64,000 nt of DNA from assembly GCA_948474755.1 (NCBI GenBank), contig CAOLHI010000255.1, forward strand, positions 434,001 to 498,000. The letters are read 5' to 3'. Source of the stretch: Ctenosaura bakeri (taxonomy: Eukaryota; Chordata; Lepidosauria; Squamata; Iguanidae). A program made the position numbers and the translations under genes. The notes below the pieces were generated by a model. That model saw only the letters and a program-made list of their open reading frames with translations, searched no databases and was not told where the DNA came from. Shown here one piece after another: positions 58,351-64,000 of this stretch; within the stretch, counting starts at the first letter, position 1; the number at the start of each line of letters is the position of its first letter.

Positions 58351-58632
58351 GTTGTGGTATCATCAGATTCTCGCTAGGTAATCCCTTACTGCTTGGAATC
58401 AAATGGGGTAGAAAAAAGAAACCATTAAAAATGCATATGTTCATTGACACTGCACATGTTCTATCTGCAGGTCACAGGTTCCAACTTATCAGTCTTCCAA
58501 AAGAGCATTTGGAGACTGACAATTGGAGAAATCCTTCCCTAACTCTCTGGAGAGTTGCTGCCAATCACAGTAGACAATACTAGGCTATAGAAGCAAATAT
58601 TCTCATGTGTGAGAGAGAGAGATTGAGATCTC
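58351..58632. other. Unclassified sequence
   Basis: A short GAGAGAGAGA run is at 58610-58620. Confidence 0.35.
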
Positions 58633-58740
58633 CTGGGCTTTCGTGTCCCAACTCAATCCCTTACCCACGATATCACACTGACTGTCACGCACAAGTGAGC
58701 CCTGGTGTATATATTTTAAAAATGAATAGCTTATATACAC
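58633..58740 (+). repeat. Direct repeat flanking the LTR cluster, copy 1
   Basis: About 108 bases similar to 61324-61435 in the same orientation. Shared landmarks are CTGGGCTTTCGTGTCC, CACAAGTGAG and TTTAAAAATGAATAGCT. On the minus strand the right part resembles a tRNA-like head (GTGTGATATCGTGGGTAAGG), so it may be a SINE family rather than a true segmental duplication. Confidence 0.65.
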
Positions 58741-59000
58741 AGCCACATGTGTGCACACACACATGCAAACATATGTTACAAAATCAAGTGAATTAATCAG
58801 CAGCAGCCATTAAAAGCAGCATATTCCACAATTAAAGCTCACAGCCTAAAAAGCCCAGGAGAATTTTTAAAGTCTTTTGTGGTTAAGACATAGCAAAGTA
58901 AGGAGAGGATGAGCTACTCTTGGAAGGCTGTTCTCTATACAGGACAGTTCAAAGGAAAAGGCTAAGTCTGTGATTGCCATCTCCAGCATCATGGACAGCT
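58741..59000. other. Unclassified sequence
   Basis: Nothing recognised. Confidence 0.35.
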
Positions 59001-59215
59001 GATAGCATCTCGGCAGCCTGACATGCCTCCTCCTGAGAACTCCTCATCAGCTCAGCAACAAGTCTTACCCTGTCAGCATGAAAGGGAAGAGATCTGGCAG
59101 CCACCAATTCAGACAGCTAGAAACCAGACAGCCCTTTCTTCTGCTGGACAAGGCAGCTCAGAATCAGAACAGGAAGAAGACCAGCCCCCTCATTCCTTCC
59201 TTCCAACATAATGCA
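59001..59215 (+). mobile_element. LTR-like fragment
   Basis: GATAGCATCTCGGCAGCCTG followed by Gln/Ser/Glu-rich open frames (QNQNRKKT and SSESEQEEDQ) resembles the 5' part of the LTR-like unit at 60343. The ends were not resolved. Confidence 0.35.
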
Positions 59216-59394
59216 TGGTTACTATCAAGGACACCTAAGGATGCCTTGACTACTAGCTAGCAGCCCTCAGTTTTACACACAAGGCATGTTGTGAAAGGAC
59301 TGATGTGACCTTTGTTCCAATTAAAATACTTTTGATGTGCATGTAGAAAGCACCTGGATACTGTGAAGCATGAGGTAATCCCCATGGACAGAAG

Positions 59395-59620
59395 GCTTCC
59401 AGGCAGGGAGTTATATAGCCCCAGGCACAGGTGTGTCCAGTCACTGCTTCTTAAACTTAGCCAAGGAAGCTTCCCTTTGCACAGCCTTCTTGAGTCTCTG
59501 CCTTGATTGGGGGCTTTTATTGAACCAGGCTCCAGAGCCTCTTCAGAATCGGATCCTGTTGCTCCAAAGGAGCAGCACAGAATCAGATCCCTGTTGCTCT
59601 AAAGGAGCAGGCAGAGGGAC
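59395..59620 (-). repeat. Inverted repeat, left arm
   Basis: 226 bases that are the inverse complement of 60508-60735 with only two single-base indels seen (a missing C at the GATCC(C)TGTTGC point and a missing G at AGCAG(G)CACAG). It carries an inverted copy of the LTR TATA region (TTATATA at 59411-59417). Confidence 0.93.
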
Positions 59621-59624
59621 AGTG

Positions 59625-60000
59625 ACATGAAACCTGGGCAAGGGGTTTCATCAGCCATGGTGACATGAAATCCTGGCTGGGGTTACATCAGCTAGTTCCT
59701 GTGTATATAAAGAGGTGGGCTCTAACAGGTTCTCTCTCGGTCTCCCCAACTCTTGCTGGAGCTCTGTCCGAGCATACCTCAATCTGATGTGATGATGGAA
59801 TGCTGAAACTTTCTTGGAGGATCTGCGAATCCTGTAGAGATGTATATATTGGAACTGAAGAATAAAAAGCCTCCAGGTATATTTTTGGATGACAACACTG
59901 TGTCCTAGTGTTCTTAGTGGGTAGTTTTTGGGGTCAGAGCAGTGCTGCATATTACTCTCTGCTGCACACACTTCTTGTGACTGTGTTTTCAACTCTGCTG
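59625..60000 (+). mobile_element. LTR-like block between the inverted arms
   Basis: A short local duplication GTGACATGAAAyCyTGGCT opens the block, then a TATA box TATATAAA (59704-59711), a pyrimidine-rich start region (TTCTCTCTCGGTCTCCCC) and a poly(A) signal AATAAA (59861-59866). The order is that of an LTR promoter plus terminator. Ends are not resolved. Confidence 0.55.
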
Positions 60001-60342
60001 TATGTTTGTTTTGCTTGCCTCTGAGCCACGTTGGTCAGAGCACAGCAGTATGAGGCAGGATTTAGTGCAGTCTGCCTAAATCCCATCATCCACCTTACCT
60101 CCACAAGGCAGTCACTCAGATAGGTATTGGAAGCAACATTGTTTCTGTCTCAAAACTCTTTGCATATCTCTGTTTGTGTTCTCTGACTCTTGTTTAGGAA
60201 ACAGACTGCTTTACAATAACACAGGCCCTTTGGATCATCCAACATGGACTGGAGCCTATTTTGAATTCCTGCACATACAGGGAAGAGGTTTTATCTCTCC
60301 ATTAAATATCTACAAATAATTCCACAGATTGATCATGTGATA
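60001..60342. other. Unclassified sequence within the inverted-repeat spacer
   Basis: Nothing recognised. Confidence 0.35.
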
Positions 60343-60990
60343 ACTGAAGCCCCTGTCAGAGCTGCTGATGACGAGCAGCAGCTGGTGGTCCCTGTTGCTC
60401 AGGGTGGAGATGACAAGCAGCAGCTGTTGGTCCCTGTGGCTCTGACTGGAGATGAGTCCTGTAGCTCAAGAGCTCCTCCTGCTGCCATGGACCAAGCAGG
60501 CGTGGAAGTCCCTCTGCCTGCTCCTTTAGAGCAACAGGGATCTGATTCTGTGCCTGCTCCTTTGGAGCAACAGGGATCCGATTCTGAAGAGGCTCTGGAG
60601 CCTGGTTCAATAAAAGCCCCCAATCAAGGCAGAGACTCAAGAAGGCTGTGCAAAGGGAAGCTTCCTTGGCTAAGTTTAAGAAGCAGTGACTGGACACACC
60701 TGTGCCTGGGGCTATATAACTCCCTGCCTGGAAGCTTCCCTTTGCTTGTGGCAAACTTCTTACCTGCTCTTGCTTGTAACTTGCTCCCAGCACCTGGTTC
60801 CTGATACCTTGAATTGATCTCTGGACCCTTGGCTTTGGAACTCTGACTAAGGCTTCACTTTGCGCTCTGGTAAATGAACTCCCTTGAGTGAGTGCTTGCT
60901 TGTCTCCTCCTGGGTGGACTTTGCTGGCTCTCCCACTCTCTTCTCTGGGCTGGCTTGCCACCCAGGTCTCTGACCTTGACAGATCAGTAC
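60343..60990 (+). mobile_element. LTR-like unit, possibly Gypsy type
   Basis: Begins near TGATAACTGAAGCCCC and closes near CCTTGACAGATCAG. The first part has an open frame (60337-60804, 155 codons) full of DDEQQL, APLEQQGSDS repeats and acidic stretches, then a TATA box TATATAA at 60713-60719, then a long run of CTTGG/CTCTGG/CTGACC words. Squamate Gypsy-type LTRs often have such a Glu/Ser-rich pseudo-coding U3. The right inverted-repeat arm lies inside this unit. The family assignment is by style only. Confidence 0.5.
60508..60735 (+). repeat. Inverted repeat, right arm
   Basis: 228 bases, inverse complement of 59395-59620. It includes a short tandem duplication (GCTCCTTTAGAGCAACAGGG and GCTCCTTTGGAGCAACAGGG) that is also present in the left arm, so the duplication came before the inversion. 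Confidence 0.93.
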
Positions 60991-61323
60991 AGAGCTGGAC
61001 TTCTAGGACTGAGTGCCCAAGCACCTCACATTTTAGATATTGTGTAGTCTGGAAGTTTTTAGGTATACAAACAGGGCTGATTCAGCAAGAATGCTTCAGT
61101 GTTACAATACAATAAATGCAATGTACAATACAATAAATGGACACTGAACATGGTGTACAGCTTATGTACCTTTTTAAATACTAGGGTTTATGCATTTCTG
61201 GACTGACACTGCTTGACATTTTTGTGCATTACTGCCAGTTAAAGCACAAAATGCAACTTAAGTTATCTTGAAATTACTATTTATTTATTTAGGCAAACTT
61301 CAGAATTAAATGTGCATTTGACT
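60991..61323. other. Unclassified sequence
   Basis: A tandem ATACAATAAATG doublet lies at 61105-61139. Confidence 0.4.
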
Positions 61324-61435
61324 CTGGGCTTCCATGTCCAAACCCATCTCCTTATCCACAACATCACACTTACTCTCTCACACAAGTGAGTCATGGTGCA
61401 TATATTTAAAAATGAATGGCTCATTTACATATCTG
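61324..61435 (+). repeat. Direct repeat flanking the LTR cluster, copy 2
   Basis: Partner of 58633-58740, 2.7 kb downstream and in the same orientation, roughly 80% identical by eye. Confidence 0.65.
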
Positions 61436-61552
61436 CCAAGGTAACCATTTTATTTTATTTGCCCCCTTTCTCATCACCATTTCAGTTTAAACATTCACAT
61501 AATGGATGCTAAGAATGATCAATACCCCCCTCATCTTGTTTTAGCTCACATT

Positions 61553-61981
61553 TTACACCATAGCATTGCTATGACTCTTAATGATGTATTGAACTCCTGA
61601 ACACCAATAGCCAATTGTTGCAATGATTGTTACTGGACTAATATTTCTCACTCCTTTTCCTCTTGCACAAGATACTATAAGCATCAACACAATTGCCTGG
61701 AGTTTATTTTTAGGTTTTAAACCAAAAATAGAGCAGTAAGGTTTAATGTGCGAAATCTGTATTGGCATAACACTTTCAAGCTCAAAGTTACCCTTCTCTG
61801 CTATTTCTGATACAAGCTTTTCCAGTCTTTCAGAGATGTCTAGGTATTGATGCTTTCCCAAGTCACCTTTCTTCTCTTCAGTGTTAACAAGCAGCTGGTG
61901 AGTGGGTGGCTGTGTTTCAAATGCCCCCAATTTGTCAAGACCAGGCAAACACAATAGTTTTACAGAGTTTACAATCTTCAT
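61553..61981 (-). CDS. Unrecognised 142-codon open frame, doubtful
   Basis: The longest minus-strand open frame not explained by a repeat. It starts at an ATG in a fair context (GAAGGAATGA) five codons after an in-frame TAG and ends at TAA. The predicted protein has a charged middle (EEKKGDLGKHQYLDISERLE then KLVSEIAEKGNFELESVMPI, probably helical) and a more hydrophobic C-terminal third (KLQAIVLMLIVSCARGKG and SPVTIIATIGYW). No family was recognised, and no promoter, splice sites or neighbouring gene could be tied to it. It may be chance, a decayed retro-element piece or a pseudogene exon. Confidence 0.2.
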   Translation of the reverse strand: MKIVNSVKLLCLPGLDKLGAFETQPPTHQLLVNTEEKKGDLGKHQYLDISERLEKLVSEIAEKGNFELESVMPIQISHIKPYCSIFGLKPKNKLQAIVLMLIVSCARGKGVRNISPVTIIATIGYWCSGVQYIIKSHSNAMV

Positions 61982-62464
61982 TCCTTCAGGGGACTACAAG
62001 GCCACATTAGACTCGGCTAGTTATTAATAATTCACAGCAACCTCCTTGGTTCATGACAGGGGCATCTCTCTTGGAGCACCATTCTTATTGAAGAAACTGT
62101 ACAGGGGGGGGGAAAGGAAGAAAGGAAGAAAAATGCAGCTTTCCAAACAAAATAAGAGGCAGCCTTCCATGAGCCCTGTGGCTTAGATTGCCCCCTAAGT
62201 ATTGCAGTAATTCTTGTTCTCAAAGTATCTACAATAGCTTATACACGTGATCTCCTAAAATAAATGTTCACAATGCAAGGAACCAGTTCACATTGACCGA
62301 TCTGTTGAGAAATGCTGCAGCTCCTAAGGTATGTTTTACAATTCACAGGCCTTGATCATTTCATGGAGGAACTTCCAGTAAGTTTCTGAAGAATTCCTCA
62401 AAAATATCTTCTGAAGGATACCATCTAGGCTGGAATTCCTAGAAGGTATTCAACAGCCTAGATT
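61982..62464. other. Unclassified sequence
   Basis: A run of G bases and AGGAAG simple sequence is at 62104-62130. Confidence 0.4.
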
Positions 62465-63485
62465 TAAATAAATTTTTTTTTGTTCGTTAACATACCCTTA
62501 AGTCAAGTTTATTGCATTTTAGCAGCCAGTCATTGCCATTAACATACTTCTTAGCAACTTTTCTTAAACTGAACAAGTTTTCTACAATTTTAAAACAAAT
62601 CAGTTTTTTAAAAAATTAAGTAATATTTTAAATATGCAACTACAGCAAATACAATACAAATTTTTAATTAAAAGCCAGGAAAACTGGAACTTTTTAAAAG
62701 GGCTCTTAAAAAGCAAGCATAGCCATGGAAGCTTAACTTAGGAAGGCATTCCATTATCTAAGAGAAGAGATGGGTGTTTCATATCACTTTGTTTCTCATA
62801 AGGATTTACAAAAATTAAGTGTCTTCATGGGAAAATGTGAGATCTAAAAAATGTGAATATGGAAGAAACTAAAACTGACAGAATTTTCCATCCAAGGTGG
62901 GATTTGGACGGCTCAGTTTCCTCATGGAGAAACAGTTGACTTTGGTAAGTGCAGATGTCAAGGAATTTCATTTGACTTCAGTTTTTATTACAATTTGCCA
63001 ACATTTGCAGATTCCTTCATATCTGGGAGGAAAAGATCTTACAAATTTAAAAAATCCAAATCCCCAAGAAAGCCAGATTGACAGTTTTAAACATCATGGA
63101 GAGAGAAGTTCTTCTCAGTGAGCAAAGCTTCCATGTAGGATCTTAAAGTACAGCTATGAATATAGACAATCTGTCAAACAACTTGAACTTGAATTATTTT
63201 GGACTTTATTAAAGGTCAACACCAACATTTTGAATTCATCCTATATATGTCCAGGCAACCAATACAACTGGTATAAATGTAAGACAATACAACCTAACCA
63301 TCTAGCCTCAACAAGCACACCAACAAGTGGCTGCCAAATGAAACAGGTGGAGTCTCAGAGCGGTCTTTGAAGGCAGCCCTATGTACAATAGTTTGCAGTA
63401 GGCTGGATATCACTAGGGCAGGATTTGCAATTTTGTAGGCCAGCTGTTCCTGATGATATATTTCACCCATGTACTTTGCAAACAT
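62465..63485 (-). mobile_element. L2 LINE, 3' region and coding remnant
   Basis: On the minus strand the coding side is at 63294-63485, where SLLQTIVHRAAFKDRSET is a frame-shifted echo of the L2 SRLDYCNALYxGLP block (the DNA there reads AGCCTACTGCAAACTATTGT ACATAGGGCTGCC). The 3' region continues through AGGAAGGCATTCCATTATCT near 62740 to an A/T-rich terminus near 62470. Its organisation matches 32955-33850. Confidence 0.65.
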
Positions 63486-64000
63486 CTCCCATTTTACTTT
63501 CTAAAATTGCAAGTTCTTCATTGAAAGGTTATACTTTAAACGTATCTGTCAGTCTTTCTTTTGAACAATATTTCAGTATACTCCTTCACTTCTCTTTCTA
63601 TTTTGGTTTGGTCGTATAGCAAGTTCCTCAGGAGGACATTTATTACCTCCACTCTTGGTTTAAAATTTCCTTTGATTTCTCAGCTCTTTTGGAGGGAACT
63701 CTCTTGTTCTATCCTTTCTGTTGTCTTTTTCTGTTTTTGCATTAATTATTACAACTATTACTAAGACTGTTACTATGTGTAACAGCCTTGTTTGTCCTTA
63801 TAAACAAGAGAATTGCGCTTCCCCATATTCCATTTCCAATTACATAATTGATTTGATTTCTATATTGGTACCCAGTGATGTTGACATATACAGTTGATTG
63901 TTCAGTTCGCTGGAGAACATATATACAATATATGTATGTACAATGTATAAACTGTTGCCCTCACAAAATTCATTAAGTTGCTCTCCTGCTTCATTTTTTG
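63486..64000. other. Unclassified sequence to the window end
   Basis: AT-rich. No gene or repeat recognised. Confidence 0.4.

Noticed and set aside
60337..60804. 155-codon plus-strand frame with APLEQQGSDS repeats as a protein gene
   Set aside because: Acidic, repetitive pseudo-coding U3 sequence is a feature of some LTRs; the frame runs through the TATA box region and has no domain.
60356..61024. 222-codon minus-strand open frame
   Set aside because: It is the antisense of an LTR-like unit and its core repeats the antisense of the left inverted arm (shared 'SSHCFLNLAKEASLCTAF' stretch), so it reflects the duplication and not a gene.

Overview
This window looks like non-coding nuclear DNA from a vertebrate, most likely a squamate reptile (lizard or snake). 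The basis is the mixture of repeats: CR1 and L2 LINEs, tRNA-derived SINEs with CAA-rich tails, a 5S-rRNA-derived SINE, palindromic hAT-like MITEs, solo retroviral-type LTRs, and a well-preserved SPIN (Space Invaders) hAT transposon. No host protein-coding exon, tRNA gene, rRNA gene, CRISPR array or bacterial operon could be supported. The window is best read as intergenic or deep-intronic sequence built up from layers of old and younger mobile elements. The species cannot be named from the sequence alone.

Layout. 1-9.4 kb: an LTR-like block, a hAT-like fragment, a SINE, an L2 3' end, a decayed L1 fragment, an LTR-like block and another SINE. 9.4-11.0 kb: the best-preserved LINE, a minus-strand CR1 with a readable reverse transcriptase. 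11.5-14.5 kb: one SINE and otherwise unclassified DNA. 14.6-17.2 kb: a pogo/Tigger-like element carrying two LTRs in opposite orientations; the second is a clean solo LTR with a 4-bp target duplication. 18.7-22.8 kb: CR1 remnants and a local ~270-bp duplication separated by a CR1 piece. 23-32 kb: mostly unclassified AT-rich DNA with a split SINE and a CR1 3' end. 32.7-38.9 kb: SINE, L2 reverse-transcriptase remnant, SPIN element with a GC-rich core, and an L2 tail split by an LTR. 39.5-41.1 kb: SINE, a complete non-autonomous hAT-like element and a Tigger-like MITE. 43-47.8 kb: 5S-SINE, CR1 pieces, a palindromic MITE and a truncated CR1. 49-56.3 kb: L1-like 3' end, two more palindromic MITEs, a second solo LTR of the same family as the one at 15.6 kb, SINEs and L2. 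58-61.4 kb: L2 reverse-transcriptase fragment, then an LTR cluster containing a near-identical 226-bp inverted repeat. 62.4-63.5 kb: another L2.

The parts do not form a pathway; they record successive insertions. Nesting gives relative ages: LTRs sit inside the Tigger-like element and inside an L2 tail, so they are younger than those hosts. The SPIN copy (perfect 8-bp target duplication) and the 59.4-60.7 kb inverted repeat (about 99% arm identity) look like the youngest structures. Repeat family names come from remembered family features and were not checked by a database search; percentages are by eye.
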